A stretch of 64,000 nucleotides of DNA, from NCBI RefSeq assembly GCF_001894865.1, contig NZ_BCXA01000024.1:61900-125899 (forward strand). Direction: 5' to 3'. This document shows positions 55,115-63,776 of the stretch, piece by piece. Position 1 is the stretch's first letter; each line of letters starts with the position of its first letter. The notes beneath the pieces were generated by a model. It searched no databases. It was given only the letters and a program-made list of their open reading frames with translations, and had not been told where the DNA came from. The translations under genes and the position numbers were made by a program. Origin of the DNA: Rhodococcus maanshanensis NBRC 100610. Its GTDB lineage: Bacteria; Actinomycetota; Actinomycetes; Mycobacteriales; Mycobacteriaceae.

Positions 55115-55279
55115 CTAGCGCTCTTCCCTGAAATCGACGTGCCTGCGGACCACCGGGTCGTACTTGCGGAGCACCATCCGGTCCGGGTCGTTGCGGCGGT
55201 TCTTGCGGGTCACGTAGGTGTACCCGGTGCCTGCGGTGGACTTGAGCTTCACGATCGGACGGATCTCGTTGCGTGCCAT
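55115..55279 (-). CDS. rpmG2: 50S ribosomal protein L33, zinc-independent paralogue
   Basis: This 54-residue protein reads [17 protein letters not shown] at its start and ends HVDFREER, the form of L33 without cysteines. ATG 55279 overlaps the stop of rpmB2 (TGATG). Position in the operon and the missing zinc ligands fit the low-zinc set. Confidence 0.93.
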   Translation of the reverse strand: MARNEIRPIVKLKSTAGTGYTYVTRKNRRNDPDRMVLRKYDPVVRRHVDFREER

Positions 55280-55515
55280 CAGACCTTTTCTCCCCGTGCG
55301 CGGATCCGGGCCACGACGGCCTCGATGCCGTCCCTGTCGATGGTCTTGATGCCCTTGGCGGAGACGGTCAGCGTGATGCGCCTGCCCTCGCCCGCCAGGT
55401 AGTACGTCTTCTTCTGGATGTTCGGGTCCCACCGGCGGTTGGTCCGCGTGTGGGAGTGGGACACGGACTTACCGAAACCCGGTTTGCGTCCGGTCACCTG
55501 GCAGTGCGCCGACAT
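55279..55515 (-). CDS. rpmB2: 50S ribosomal protein L28, zinc-independent paralogue
   Basis: The 78-residue protein is L28 ([32 protein letters not shown]...). It keeps only one cysteine, at position 5, instead of the four zinc ligands of the other type. It is first in the leftward low-zinc operon; two Zur-like boxes lie immediately upstream in the divergent region. Confidence 0.93.
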   Translation of the reverse strand: MSAHCQVTGRKPGFGKSVSHSHTRTNRRWDPNIQKKTYYLAGEGRRITLTVSAKGIKTIDRDGIEAVVARIRARGEKV

Positions 55516-55545
55516 GGCGTTCCTCCTGAGCCCTCTCGCATAGAG

Positions 55546-55564
55546 ATGACAATCATTTTCGACA
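55546..55564. promoter_or_regulatory. Zur-like box 1
   Basis: ATGACAATCATTTTCGACA is an imperfect palindrome centred on AATCATT, like actinobacterial Zur and Fur-type boxes. It lies 31 bases before the rpmB2 start, in the divergent region of the cysteine-free ribosomal genes. Zur bound here in zinc-rich cells would keep both units off. Confidence 0.75.
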
Positions 55565-55598
55565 ACAGCGTGAGTTCACTGTAGCGTTGCCTTTGGCT

Positions 55599-55615
55599 AA
55601 TGACAATCGTTACCG
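55599..55615. promoter_or_regulatory. Zur-like box 2
   Basis: AATGACAATCGTTACCG shares the TGACAATC core with box 1 and lies 15 bases before the CobW-like gene start. The two boxes are 53 bases apart, so each could serve one of the divergent promoters. Confidence 0.65.
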
Positions 55616-55629
55616 AAAGAGGTGTTGAG

Positions 55630-56913
55630 GTGAGTGATCGGCGGACGCCGCTCGTTCTGGTGTCGGGGTGGTCGGACGCCGTCGACGCCACCACGCGTGC
55701 CCTGCTGGGGGAAGGGACCGTGCTGGTCCATCACGACCTCGAGCACCTGCGGGAGGGCGTCCTGCGCCGCACGGTCACCGGGGCCGACGGCATCGCCAGG
55801 ACCCACCTCCTCGAGCTCGCCCACGGCTGCGTGTCCTGCACGCTCCGCGAGGACCTGCTGCCGCTGCTGCGCCGCCTGCACGCCCGCAGCTCGGTCCGTC
55901 GGATCGTGCTGCACCTCGACCGGGCGCTCGAACCCGAGGCGCTGTGCTGGGCGATCGAGCACGTCGCGGTCGCGGGCGTGGTCGGGCAGATCGACGGCGC
56001 GGCATCGCGCGACGTGCGGGTCGAGGCCGTTATCACCTGCGTCGACGCCGCCACCTGGCTCGACGACGCGACCGGCGACGACGGACTGGAGGATCGGGGA
56101 TTGACGGCGGGCGGCGACGACGAGCGCACCGTCGCGCAGCTGGTCGTCGGGCAGGTGGACTACGCGGACGCCCTCGTCGTCTCCGGCCGCGCCGCGGACG
56201 GCTGGGCGCAGGCGAAGCTGCACGCCGTGCTGGCCCGGCTCGCGCCGTCGGCTCCGATCGACTGGGTGGCCGATGGCGGCGCGGTCGAGGCCGAGCGGCT
56301 GCTGGCGCGGATTCCCGCGGGCGCCAGGCGCGGTGAGGTCGGCGACGCGCACTCGGCCCTGCTGCGTGGGCAACCGCCGCTCGCCCCGGACTGTGGCGTC
56401 GCGCTGGTCGAGTTCACCGCGAATCGCCCGTTCCATCCGGAGCGCCTGCACGAGGCCGTCGACGTGCTGCTCGACGGCGTGGTCACCGCGCGCGGCCGAC
56501 TGTGGCTGGCCACCCAGCCCGAGCACGTGTGCTGGCTCGAATCCGCGGGCGGCGGGCTGCGGGTCGCGTCCGCCGGGCGCTGGCTCGCGGCCATGACCCC
56601 GCAGGAGCAGGAGACGGTACCGACCGCGCGCCGTGCCCTTGCCGCGCTGCGCTGGGACGAGCGGTTCGGCGACCGCGACACCTCGCTGGTGGTGCTCGTG
56701 CACACCGCGGACCCGGACGACATCGACCGGGCCCTGCGGTGGGCCCTGGTCACCGACGAGGAGCTGGGGCGCGAGCCCGACTGGGCGAGCTGGCCGGACC
56801 CGTTCGGGCAGTGGCACCTCGACCCCTGCGAGGACGCGGGCACCGAGGTCGGGCAAGGACCGCAGGCAATCGACTCGCTACCCGGCGAGACCAACAGAGA
56901 GGATCGCGCATGA
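55630..56913 (+). CDS. CobW/COG0523-like protein without P-loop (Mrf-like)
   Basis: The 427-residue protein resembles the CobW/COG0523 family: [15 protein letters not shown] corresponds to the GCxCCTLR metal-binding loop (one cysteine replaced by serine), and the C-terminal CobW_C domain includes [31 protein letters not shown]. The N-terminal strand [19 protein letters not shown] is where GTPases have GxxGxGKT, and no GKT is present, so it should not hydrolyse GTP in the usual way. A similar protein in the low-zinc operon of M. smegmatis (Mrf) helps ribosome hibernation. GTG 55630 follows AGAGG. It overlaps rpmE2 by four bases. Confidence 0.8.
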   Translation: MSDRRTPLVLVSGWSDAVDATTRALLGEGTVLVHHDLEHLREGVLRRTVTGADGIARTHLLELAHGCVSCTLREDLLPLLRRLHARSSVRRIVLHLDRALEPEALCWAIEHVAVAGVVGQIDGAASRDVRVEAVITCVDAATWLDDATGDDGLEDRGLTAGGDDERTVAQLVVGQVDYADALVVSGRAADGWAQAKLHAVLARLAPSAPIDWVADGGAVEAERLLARIPAGARRGEVGDAHSALLRGQPPLAPDCGVALVEFTANRPFHPERLHEAVDVLLDGVVTARGRLWLATQPEHVCWLESAGGGLRVASAGRWLAAMTPQEQETVPTARRALAALRWDERFGDRDTSLVVLVHTADPDDIDRALRWALVTDEELGREPDWASWPDPFGQWHLDPCEDAGTEVGQGPQAIDSLPGETNREDRA

Positions 56914-57161
56914 AGAACGGCATCCACCCCGACTACCACCCGGTGGTCTTCCAGGACTCGGCCACGGGGTCGAACTTCCTGACCAGGTCCACCATCGTCA
57001 GTGACCGCAGCATCGACTGGGAGGACGGCAACCGCTACCCCCTCGTCGTCGTCGACGTGACCAACGAGTCGCACCCCTTCTGGACCGGGGCCGCCCGGCT
57101 GATGGACACCGCGGGACGCGTCGAGAAGTTCGAGCGCCGGTACGGCAAGCGCGCGCGCTGA
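56910..57161 (+). CDS. rpmE2: 50S ribosomal protein L31, type B (zinc-independent)
   Basis: The 83-residue protein is type-B L31 ([16 protein letters not shown], then SHPFWTG...[11 protein letters not shown]) and has no cysteine. It overlaps the CobW-like gene by four bases (ATGA), and belongs to the rightward low-zinc unit. Confidence 0.95.
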   Translation: MKNGIHPDYHPVVFQDSATGSNFLTRSTIVSDRSIDWEDGNRYPLVVVDVTNESHPFWTGAARLMDTAGRVEKFERRYGKRAR

Positions 57162-57195
57162 CCACCACACCCCGACCCAACAGGAGGAGCAGGAA

Positions 57196-57369
57196 ATGGC
57201 AGTCCCGAAGCGACGCATGTCGCGCTCGAACACCCGCAGCCGCCGAGCCCAGTGGAAGGCCACAGCGCCGGACCTGGTCGAGGTGACGGTCGGCGGGGTG
57301 ACCCACCGGGTGCCGCGGCGACTGGTCCGCGCGGTCCGGCTCGGGCTCTACGAACCCGGCGGGCGCTGA
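57196..57369 (+). CDS. rpmF: 50S ribosomal protein L32
   Basis: This 57-residue protein ([20 protein letters not shown]..., ending LYEPGGR) is L32 in the cysteine-free form. ATG 57196 follows AGGAGGAG by 9 bases. It lies 34 bases after rpmE2 and is probably the last gene of that unit. In M. tuberculosis rpmF (Rv0979A) also stands near mprA. Confidence 0.93.
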   Translation: MAVPKRRMSRSNTRSRRAQWKATAPDLVEVTVGGVTHRVPRRLVRAVRLGLYEPGGR

Positions 57370-57438
57370 CCCGATGGCCGTCGGCCGGTCCGGGACCGGC
57401 TGACGGCTGACCGCCTTCCGCCGTGGCACCCTGGACCG

Positions 57439-58050
57439 GTGCTGCTCAAGGTGCTGGAGTTGATCGGCGTCGTGGCGTTCGCCGCCTCCGGCGCCCTCGT
57501 CGGCGTCAGCAAGCGCCTCGACATCTTCGGGGTCTGTCTGCTCGGGGTGTTCACCGCCATCGGCGGCGGTGTCATCCGCGACGTGCTCCTCGGCATCCAC
57601 CCGCCGACCGCGCTGAACACCTGGCCGACGTTCACCACCGCGCTCGTCACTTCCGTGATCGTGTTCTTCCTGCACCCGGCGGTCTCCAAGCTGCGCCGCG
57701 AGATCCTGGTGCTCGACGCGCTCGGCATGGGGCTGTTCGCGAGCAGCGGGGCGGTCATCGCGTTCGCCGCGGGTGCCAGCGATCAGGCCGCGTGCCTGAT
57801 CGGGGCGACCACCGCGATCGGCGGCGGCGTGCTGCGCGACATGCTCGTCAACGAGCTGCCGCTGTTGCTGCACCGCGACCTGTACGCGGTGCCCGCGCTG
57901 ATCGGGTCCACAGTGACGGTCGCGTGCCTGGAGCTCGGGCTCTCGTCCGACCTCGGGCTCGTGGTGGGCACGGTGTCGGCCTCGACGGTGCGACTGCTCG
58001 CCCTGTGGCGGCACTGGAACCTGCCCGGCCCCCGGATATCCGAGAGCTGA
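57439..58050 (+). CDS. TRIC-type (UPF0126) small membrane channel protein
   Basis: The 203-residue protein has seven hydrophobic segments and two repeated motifs of the bacterial TRIC/UPF0126 family: FAASGALVGV with AIGGGVIRDVLLG in the first half and ASSGAVIAFAAG with AIGGGVLRDMLVNELP in the second. Members are trimeric cation channels or glycine-type transporters. GTG 57439 was taken as the start. Its stop lies near the first direct repeat before mprA. Confidence 0.88.
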   Translation: MLLKVLELIGVVAFAASGALVGVSKRLDIFGVCLLGVFTAIGGGVIRDVLLGIHPPTALNTWPTFTTALVTSVIVFFLHPAVSKLRREILVLDALGMGLFASSGAVIAFAAGASDQAACLIGATTAIGGGVLRDMLVNELPLLLHRDLYAVPALIGSTVTVACLELGLSSDLGLVVGTVSASTVRLLALWRHWNLPGPRISES

Positions 58051-58072
58051 GAGGTCACGATTGACCGTCGCC

Positions 58073-58100
58073 GCTCAGACCCCTCTCAGCGTGATCTCAG
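58073..58100 (+). promoter_or_regulatory. MprA box: three 11-bp-spaced direct repeats
   Basis: GCTCAG (58073), TCTCAG (58084) and TCTCAG (58095) lie exactly 11 bases apart just before mprA. MprA of mycobacteria binds direct repeats of this type, so the gene pair should activate its own transcription. The phasing puts all copies on one face of the DNA. Confidence 0.75.
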
Positions 58101-58116
58101 TTCGTGGGGTCAAACT

Positions 58117-58809
58117 GTGACCATGCGCATCCTGGTGGTCGACGACGACCGTGCCGTGCGGGAATCCCTCCGCCGCTCCCTGACCTTCAACAGCTACACC
58201 GTCGACCTCGCCGTCGACGGCGTCGACGCGCTCGAGAAGGTCGCGGCGGCGCGGCCCGACGCGCTGGTGCTGGACGTGATGATGCCGCGCCTCGACGGGC
58301 TCGAGGTGTGCCGTCGGCTGCGCAGCACCGGTGACGACCTGCCGATCCTCGTGCTGACCGCGCGGGACTCGGTGTCGGAGCGGGTCGCGGGCCTCGACGC
58401 GGGGGCCGACGACTACCTGCCCAAGCCGTTCGCGCTCGAGGAGTTGCTCGCCCGGCTGCGCGCCCTGCTGCGCCGCGCCGCGCCCGACGTGGGCGCCGAA
58501 TCCGAGGCGATGGCGTTCGAGGACCTCACGCTGGACCCGGTCACCCGCGAGGTCACGAGGGCCGGCCGTTCGATCAGCCTCACCCGCACCGAGTTCTCAC
58601 TGCTCGAGATGCTGATGGCGAATCCGCGCCGGGTGCTCACCCGCAGCCGCATCCTCGAGGAGGTATGGGGCTACGACTTCCCGACCTCGGGCAACGCACT
58701 GGAGGTGTATGTGGGCTATCTGCGACGAAAGACCGAGGCGGAGGGGGAATCCCGCCTCATCCACACCGTTCGCGGTGTCGGCTACGTGCTCCGGGAGACG
58801 CCTCCGTGA
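58117..58809 (+). CDS. mprA: response regulator MprA
   Basis: The 230-residue OmpR-type regulator has a receiver domain ([15 protein letters not shown], phosphoacceptor D53 in [40 protein letters not shown]) and a winged-helix effector domain ([34 protein letters not shown]). It regulates envelope-stress genes, including pepD and alternative sigma factors in M. tuberculosis. GTG 58117 opens the reading frame; ATG 58123 is an alternative. It is followed by mprB with a short overlap. Confidence 0.93.
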   Translation: MTMRILVVDDDRAVRESLRRSLTFNSYTVDLAVDGVDALEKVAAARPDALVLDVMMPRLDGLEVCRRLRSTGDDLPILVLTARDSVSERVAGLDAGADDYLPKPFALEELLARLRALLRRAAPDVGAESEAMAFEDLTLDPVTREVTRAGRSISLTRTEFSLLEMLMANPRRVLTRSRILEEVWGYDFPTSGNALEVYVGYLRRKTEAEGESRLIHTVRGVGYVLRETPP

Positions 58810-60296
58810 TGGTTGCCCCCTTCGGTCGGAACGGCGCCGCCACGAACGGCACCGGCGCCAACGGTGAGCCGACGCCGATGCCCGAGATGCGGCCACCGAT
58901 GCCGCTGACCCGGTCGGTGTCGCTGCGTTGGCGCGTCACCCTGCTCGCGGCCTCGGTTGTGGCAATCGCGGTGGCGGTCATGGCCATCGCCGCGTACGCG
59001 GTGGTCTCGCGCGCGCTCTACGCCGAGGTCGACTCGCAGCTGCGCACCCGCTCGGCCACCCTCATCGACAACAACCTCGACGCGATGGACTTCCGGTACA
59101 TCTCGCTGGCGACCTTCTACTCCAACGACATCAGCGTCGCGCTGATCTTCCCGGATCAGAACGTCTACATGCCGCCCGGCTCCAACGCGCCGATCGGGGA
59201 TGCCGAGATGTCGGTGGCCAGGGGCGAACACGACACCGCCCTGCGCACCGTCGACGGCCAGCGGGTGCTGACCCAGAAGACCAATCTCGGCAGCACCCTG
59301 GTGATCGCGCAACGCCTGGCCACGACCGGGGAGGTGCTCGACCGGCTCGCGTGGGTGCTCTTCGTCGTCGGCGGGTGCGGAGTCGGACTCGCCGCCCTCG
59401 CCGGAATGGCAGTGGGCCGAACCGGATTACGGCCGATCGCGCGTCTGACTGCGGCCGCCGAACGGGTGGCCAAAACCGACGACCTCACCCCGATCCCGGT
59501 CACCGGCAACGACGAGTTGGCCCGGCTGACCGTGTCGTTCAACACGATGCTGCGGGCCCTCGCCGAGTCGCGAGACCGGCAGAGCCGGCTGGTCGCGGAC
59601 GCAGGCCACGAGCTGCGTACGCCGCTGACCTCGCTCCGCACCAACATGGAATTGCTCATCGCCGCGGGACGGCCCGGGGCGCCGCAGATCCCGGACGAGG
59701 ACATGGCGGAGCTGCGCGCCGACGTGGTCGCACAGATCGAGGAGCTCTCCACCCTGGTGGGCGACCTCGTCGATCTCGCCCGCGAGGACGCGCCCGAGAC
59801 CGTGCACGAGCGGATCGACCTCAGCGACACCGTTGAACGCTCGCTCGAGCGGGTCCGCAGGCGGCGCAACGAGGTCGACTTCGAGGCGCAGACGATCCCG
59901 TGGTTCGTCTACGGCGACGGTGCAGGCCTCGCGCGGGCGGTGCTGAACGTGCTCGACAACGCGGCCAAGTGGAGTCCGCCCGGCCAGGCGGTCCAGGTGC
60001 GGATGAAGCAGCTCGACAACGGCCGTCTCGCGCTGACCGTCGCCGACGCGGGCCCCGGGATCCCGGAGGAGGACCGGCAGCTGGTGTTCGAGCGGTTCCA
60101 CCGGTCGACCGCCGCCCGTTCGATGCCCGGATCCGGGCTTGGCCTTGCCATCGTCCGGCAGGTCGTGGTCAAACACGGTGGCACGGTCGAGGCGGGCCGG
60201 TCCGAGCTCGGGGGCGCCCTCATCACGATCGTGCTGCCGGGAGAGGGCGAGTTCGTGCCGGGAGGACAGGCGACCGGAAGGGTCTCGGCAAACTGA
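58809..60296 (+). CDS. mprB: sensor histidine kinase MprB
   Basis: The 495-residue kinase has an N-terminal transmembrane segment (VTLLAASVVAIAVAVMAIAAYAVV), an extracellular sensor loop of about 130 residues, a second segment (WVLFVVGGCGVGLAALAGMAVG), HAMP domain, the dimerisation helix with histidine in DAGHELRTPLTSL, and the ATPase region with N, G1 (DAGPGIPEEDR) and G2 (GSGLGLAIV) boxes. It senses envelope stress and phosphorylates MprA. ATG 58809 overlaps the mprA stop; GTG 58806 in frame is an alternative. Confidence 0.92.
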   Translation: MVAPFGRNGAATNGTGANGEPTPMPEMRPPMPLTRSVSLRWRVTLLAASVVAIAVAVMAIAAYAVVSRALYAEVDSQLRTRSATLIDNNLDAMDFRYISLATFYSNDISVALIFPDQNVYMPPGSNAPIGDAEMSVARGEHDTALRTVDGQRVLTQKTNLGSTLVIAQRLATTGEVLDRLAWVLFVVGGCGVGLAALAGMAVGRTGLRPIARLTAAAERVAKTDDLTPIPVTGNDELARLTVSFNTMLRALAESRDRQSRLVADAGHELRTPLTSLRTNMELLIAAGRPGAPQIPDEDMAELRADVVAQIEELSTLVGDLVDLAREDAPETVHERIDLSDTVERSLERVRRRRNEVDFEAQTIPWFVYGDGAGLARAVLNVLDNAAKWSPPGQAVQVRMKQLDNGRLALTVADAGPGIPEEDRQLVFERFHRSTAARSMPGSGLGLAIVRQVVVKHGGTVEAGRSELGGALITIVLPGEGEFVPGGQATGRVSAN

Positions 60297-60321
60297 CAGC
60301 CTGATCTCAGCACCCTCTCAG
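60294..60321 (+). promoter_or_regulatory. MprA box before pepD
   Basis: TGACAG (60294, degenerate), TCTCAG (60305) and TCTCAG (60316) are again 11 bases apart, matching the site before mprA. The first copy overlaps the mprB stop. It should make pepD a direct MprA target. Confidence 0.7.
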
Positions 60322-60402
60322 ACCGCCCGTGCACAGTCGTCAGTAACGAGATCGAACAGAGTGCGCCGAGGGCGCGCAGGGGAGAAACGGATACCAATCG
60401 CG

Positions 60403-61812
60403 ATGACCGACGACCACAGCAGTCAGCCGAACCAGCCCCAGCCGGGCCATGAGCCTGCACCGTCGCAGCCCAGCCACCAGTCGACCGCCCCGACCGTCGG
60501 AATGCCGCAGGCAGGCCACGAGCAGGCGTCGGCCGAGGCGACCGCGGCGTACCCGCAGTACCAGCAGCCCTACCAGCAGCAGGGGTACGCGCAGGCACCG
60601 TACGGCGCGTACCGGCCGACCGAGCAGTACCCGACGGCCGGGGCAGGCGCCGCCGCTCCGACCGCGGACCCGGCCACCGCGCCGGGTGCGGCCACGGCCG
60701 TCAAGCCGCGGCCCTCTCGCGTCGCCCTCGCCACGGGCGCCATCGCGCTCGCCCTGGTCAGCGGCGGCATCGGCGGGATCGCCGGCGCCTGGGCCGCGGG
60801 CGACAACGTCGGGCCGGTCACGAACTCGCTGAACGCCCCGAAGGCCAACGCCAAGCCTGCGGCCAACGCGCCCGCGGGCTCCGTGCAGGCGGTGGCGCAG
60901 AAGGTGCTGCCGAGCGTGGTGCAGATCCAGGTCGCGGGCAGGCAGGCCGAGGGCGAGGGTTCGGGCGTCATCCTGTCCTCCGACGGGCTGATCCTGACCA
61001 ACAACCACGTCGCGTCGGGCGCGGGCCCGGACGGCAAGATCATGGTCGCGTTCTCCGACGGATCGACCGCCGCGGCCAAGCTGATCGGCACGGACCCGAT
61101 GTCGGACCTCGCGGTGATCAAGGTCGAGGGCAAGAACGACCTGACCCCGATCGAGCTGGGCAACTCCGCCGACCTCCAGGTCGGTCAGGGCGTCGTGGCG
61201 ATCGGATCGCCGCTCGGGCTGGCAGGCACCGTCACCAGCGGCATCATCTCCTCGCTGAACCGGCCGGTGTCCACCAGCGGGGAAGCGGCCAACCAGAGCA
61301 CGGTCATCGACGCCATCCAGACCGACGCGGCGATCAACCCCGGCAACTCCGGCGGTGCTCTCGTCGACATGGAGGGCAGGCTGATCGGTATCAACACGGC
61401 GATCGCCACCCTCGGCGGCGCCCAGGCGGGCGGCCAGCAGAGCGGCTCGATCGGCCTCGGGTTCGCGATCCCGGTCGACCAGGCCCGGCGCATCGCCGAC
61501 GAGCTGAGCAAGACCGGCAAGGCCTCGCAGGCGATCATCGGTGTCACGGTCGCCTCCAAGGACGATTCGCACGGGGCGGGCGTCAAGGACGTCTCGCCGG
61601 GCGGGCCGGCCGAGAAGGCCGGGATCCCAGGGGGCGCGGTGATCACCAAGGTCGACGACCGCGTCATCGACAGCGGTGACGCCCTGATCGCGGCGATCCG
61701 TTCGCACGCACCGGGGGACAAGGTGAAGATCACCTACACCGACGCCAAGGGACTCGGCGAGAAGACCGTCGAGGTCACCCTCGGCACCGCGCCCACGCAG
61801 GGCGGTCGCTGA
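60403..61812 (+). CDS. pepD: HtrA-family serine protease PepD
   Basis: The 469-residue protein has a disordered N-terminal region of about 100 residues rich in Gln, Pro and Tyr, one membrane segment (VALATGAIALALVSGGIGGIAGAWAAG), and a periplasm-side HtrA protease domain with catalytic His in LTNNHVASG, Asp in SDLAVIKV and Ser in NPGNSGGAL, then a PDZ domain. It degrades or refolds damaged envelope proteins and lowers MprAB stress signalling. ATG 60403 follows a GGAGAAACGG stretch, although the spacing is long. It ends with a perfect terminator hairpin. Confidence 0.9.
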   Translation: MTDDHSSQPNQPQPGHEPAPSQPSHQSTAPTVGMPQAGHEQASAEATAAYPQYQQPYQQQGYAQAPYGAYRPTEQYPTAGAGAAAPTADPATAPGAATAVKPRPSRVALATGAIALALVSGGIGGIAGAWAAGDNVGPVTNSLNAPKANAKPAANAPAGSVQAVAQKVLPSVVQIQVAGRQAEGEGSGVILSSDGLILTNNHVASGAGPDGKIMVAFSDGSTAAAKLIGTDPMSDLAVIKVEGKNDLTPIELGNSADLQVGQGVVAIGSPLGLAGTVTSGIISSLNRPVSTSGEAANQSTVIDAIQTDAAINPGNSGGALVDMEGRLIGINTAIATLGGAQAGGQQSGSIGLGFAIPVDQARRIADELSKTGKASQAIIGVTVASKDDSHGAGVKDVSPGGPAEKAGIPGGAVITKVDDRVIDSGDALIAAIRSHAPGDKVKITYTDAKGLGEKTVEVTLGTAPTQGGR

Positions 61813-61820
61813 TGTACCCG

Positions 61821-61854
61821 ACGAACGGCCGTGCCGACAGGCACGGCCGTTCGT
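61821..61854 (+). terminator. terminator after pepD
   Basis: ACGAACGGCCGTGCC (61821-61835) pairs perfectly with 61840-61854 around the loop GACA, 9 bases after the pepD stop. There is no long U-run. Confidence 0.75.
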
Positions 61855-61922
61855 CCGTCGCGGTCCGTCGGATTCACGGGCGGTCGGGGCCGACCGTGGT
61901 GCCGGGCACTACCGTAGGAGTC

Positions 61923-62420
61923 ATGGACATCGAAGCCACACTTGCCGGGCGTGCCCTCGTCGTGATCGTCGACGACCGCGCCGCCCACGGTGCAGAGGTC
62001 GACGCGATCGGACCGCTGGTCACGGAACTGCTCGGAGAGGCGGGCTTCCTCGTCGACGCGACCGTCGCGGTGTCCGCGGACGAGGTGGAGATCCGCAACG
62101 CACTCAACACCGCGGTGATCGGCGGCGTGGACCTGGTCATCTCCGTTGGTGGAACCGGGGTCTCGCCCCGCGACGTCACCCCCGACGCCACTGCGGCGGT
62201 GCTCGACCGCGAGATCCCGGGGATCAGTGAGGCGCTGCGCTCGTCGGGCCTGGCGGCAGGCGCGCTCGACGCCGGGCTGTCCAGGGGACTCGTCGGGGTC
62301 TCCGGCAGTACCCTCGTGGTGAACCTGGCATCGTCCCGAGCGGCCATTCGCGACGGGATGGCCACGCTCAGCCCGCTCGCCGGTCACGTGATCGGGGAGC
62401 TCTCCGGGATAGAGGACTAG
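61923..62420 (+). CDS. moaB2: molybdenum cofactor protein MoaB2
   Basis: The 165-residue protein is a MogA/MoaB-like molybdopterin adenylyltransferase-fold protein: VDLVISVGGTGVSPRDVTPDATAAVLDREIPGISEALR holds the conserved GGTG and TPDAT motifs. It follows pepD as in mycobacteria. In M. tuberculosis this gene is linked to the MprAB-PepD-SigE regulon and not to the main moa cluster. TAGGAG precedes ATG 61923. Confidence 0.9.
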   Translation: MDIEATLAGRALVVIVDDRAAHGAEVDAIGPLVTELLGEAGFLVDATVAVSADEVEIRNALNTAVIGGVDLVISVGGTGVSPRDVTPDATAAVLDREIPGISEALRSSGLAAGALDAGLSRGLVGVSGSTLVVNLASSRAAIRDGMATLSPLAGHVIGELSGIED

Positions 62421-62422
62421 TC

Positions 62423-62602
62423 ATCGCCGACCACGCCGAGAACGCACCCAGCCGGGACCCGATCGATCGGGCCCGGCTGGCGCGTATCTTCGGCGATGTC
62501 CTGCCCGAGACCACCAGGGACGAACGTTCCAACGGTTCGGCCGAGGAGTCCTCGTCGGCCGATGATTGGCTGCGGCGACAGGTTCCCCCGCACCACGGTT
62601 GA
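62423..62602 (+). CDS. small acidic protein without a normal start codon
   Basis: An open frame of 59 codons begins directly after the moaB2 stop and ends at TGA 62600-62602. Its sequence, RARLARIFGDVLPETTRDERSN followed by ADDWLRRQVPPHHG, is typical of small charged actinobacterial proteins with a C-terminal PPHHG tail, and codon use fits a real gene. No ATG, GTG or TTG lies in frame near the beginning; ATC at 62423 is the first plausible codon. It is either started at a rare codon, read by coupling with moaB2, or carries a lost start. Confidence 0.5.
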   Translation: MADHAENAPSRDPIDRARLARIFGDVLPETTRDERSNGSAEESSSADDWLRRQVPPHHG

Positions 62603-63042
62603 TCCCCCTTTGTCCGATTGCGAAAATCGGCATGGGAGTCCGCGACATTGACGGTGATGAAACGCCGGGTGAACACCTACCCCCGCCGAATTGTCAACCC
62701 TTCCGCGCAGGCCTCTCCGAATTGCGAAACGCAACCTTGACGAAGTGATGCGGCTCACCCGGTTTTCCGGTTCTCCATACATTGCCATGCTGGTCAGGCG
62801 TGGTTAATCTCCTCCGCGAGTCAGTACAGGAACAGGGTCGGCGGAGCTCAGAAATGCGCGTCTGCCGGGACCTTTTCCCTCGAATTCGAGGGAAATATCT
62901 CCGGCGAATCTCAGCCCCGCATTGATCACCTCGAGTTCACCTCGTGGTCACCATTGTTGGCAATACTTCGCCGGGCCGTATGGACCACTCATCAGCCTCG
63001 GCGGTCGAGGTTGAGAAGTAGCAGAACCTTTGAGGGGAACGA
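62603..63042. other. long intergenic region before the porin genes
   Basis: This 440-base stretch has lower GC than its surroundings and no convincing gene. It holds a small hairpin near 62613-62630, a 22-bp perfect palindrome (62874-62895) and, near its end, GAGGGG before the first porin ATG. The porin promoter should lie here, but no clear -10 and -35 pair could be chosen. Confidence 0.5.
62874..62895. promoter_or_regulatory. 22-bp perfect palindrome upstream of the porins
   Basis: CCCTCGAATTCGAGGG (62877-62892) is perfectly palindromic without a gap and is extended by TTT and AAA on its sides. It lies 147 bases before the porin start and could bind a regulator of porin expression. Confidence 0.6.
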
Positions 63043-63714
63043 ATGAGCGAGAACCGCAAGTCCGGCCTGCGCCGTGGCGCCCGCATCGCAGGCGCAGGCG
63101 CCGCTGCGGCGGTGGCGATCGGCCTGATGTCGACCGGTGCGGCGAACGCCGACACCCTCGTGCCGCTGCCCGACGGGCAGAAGGCCGGACCGGGAGCGGT
63201 CGTCTCCCGCACCGGCGAGAGCGCCCTGATCTCCCCGTCGCTGGCCGCCAACGGTGCCGGCCGCACGGCGTGGGTCTCGGGCACGGTCACCGCCGATGTC
63301 AAGGGCATCACCAAGGAAGGCGAGGTGGGGCCGTTCAACGGTGCCACCAACGACAAGGGCACCAACAACTCCTCGACGCACGGCGTCTCGCGGATCAGCA
63401 CCGGCTACATCGTCGGCTGCCAGGTCGACATCACCGGCCTCGGTGGATCGATCGGCGCGGGCATCGACCTCTCGGGCCCCTCGATCTCCGGTTCGCTGAC
63501 CGTCCCGGTCTCCGCGGGTCAGGTCAAGTTCGTGAACGTCGCGGGCAAGGACATCAAGAAGAACGGCAAGTACTCGGTCCAATACCAGGACACCCAGCTC
63601 GAGATCCAGAACTGCGGCGGGTTCGCCCAGGCCCGTTCCTACACGGTGGTCGAGATCGTCGGCGACAACTACTCCAAGACCACCCTGTACGGCCAGCCCT
63701 TCAGCATCGGCTGA
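63043..63714 (+). CDS. MspA-family porin, first of two
   Basis: The 223-residue protein has an N-terminal signal peptide (IAGAGAAAAVAIGLMSTGAANA, cleaved before DTLVPLPDG) and the MspA-type mature sequence: VVSRTGESALISPSLAANG, AWVSGTVTADV, and the late cysteine pair VGCQ and QNCGG. MspA-like proteins form water-filled channels in the mycolate outer membrane. The sequence is more like the NfpB type of Nocardia. A second porin follows, so the two may build a mixed channel, as proposed for NfpA and NfpB. GAGGGG precedes ATG 63043. Confidence 0.88.
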   Translation: MSENRKSGLRRGARIAGAGAAAAVAIGLMSTGAANADTLVPLPDGQKAGPGAVVSRTGESALISPSLAANGAGRTAWVSGTVTADVKGITKEGEVGPFNGATNDKGTNNSSTHGVSRISTGYIVGCQVDITGLGGSIGAGIDLSGPSISGSLTVPVSAGQVKFVNVAGKDIKKNGKYSVQYQDTQLEIQNCGGFAQARSYTVVEIVGDNYSKTTLYGQPFSIG

Positions 63715-63776
63715 CCTGATCTTCTTCGCCCACACACTTTCTCGCATTCGCGAACCCAGACCCTCAGAGGGGAACA

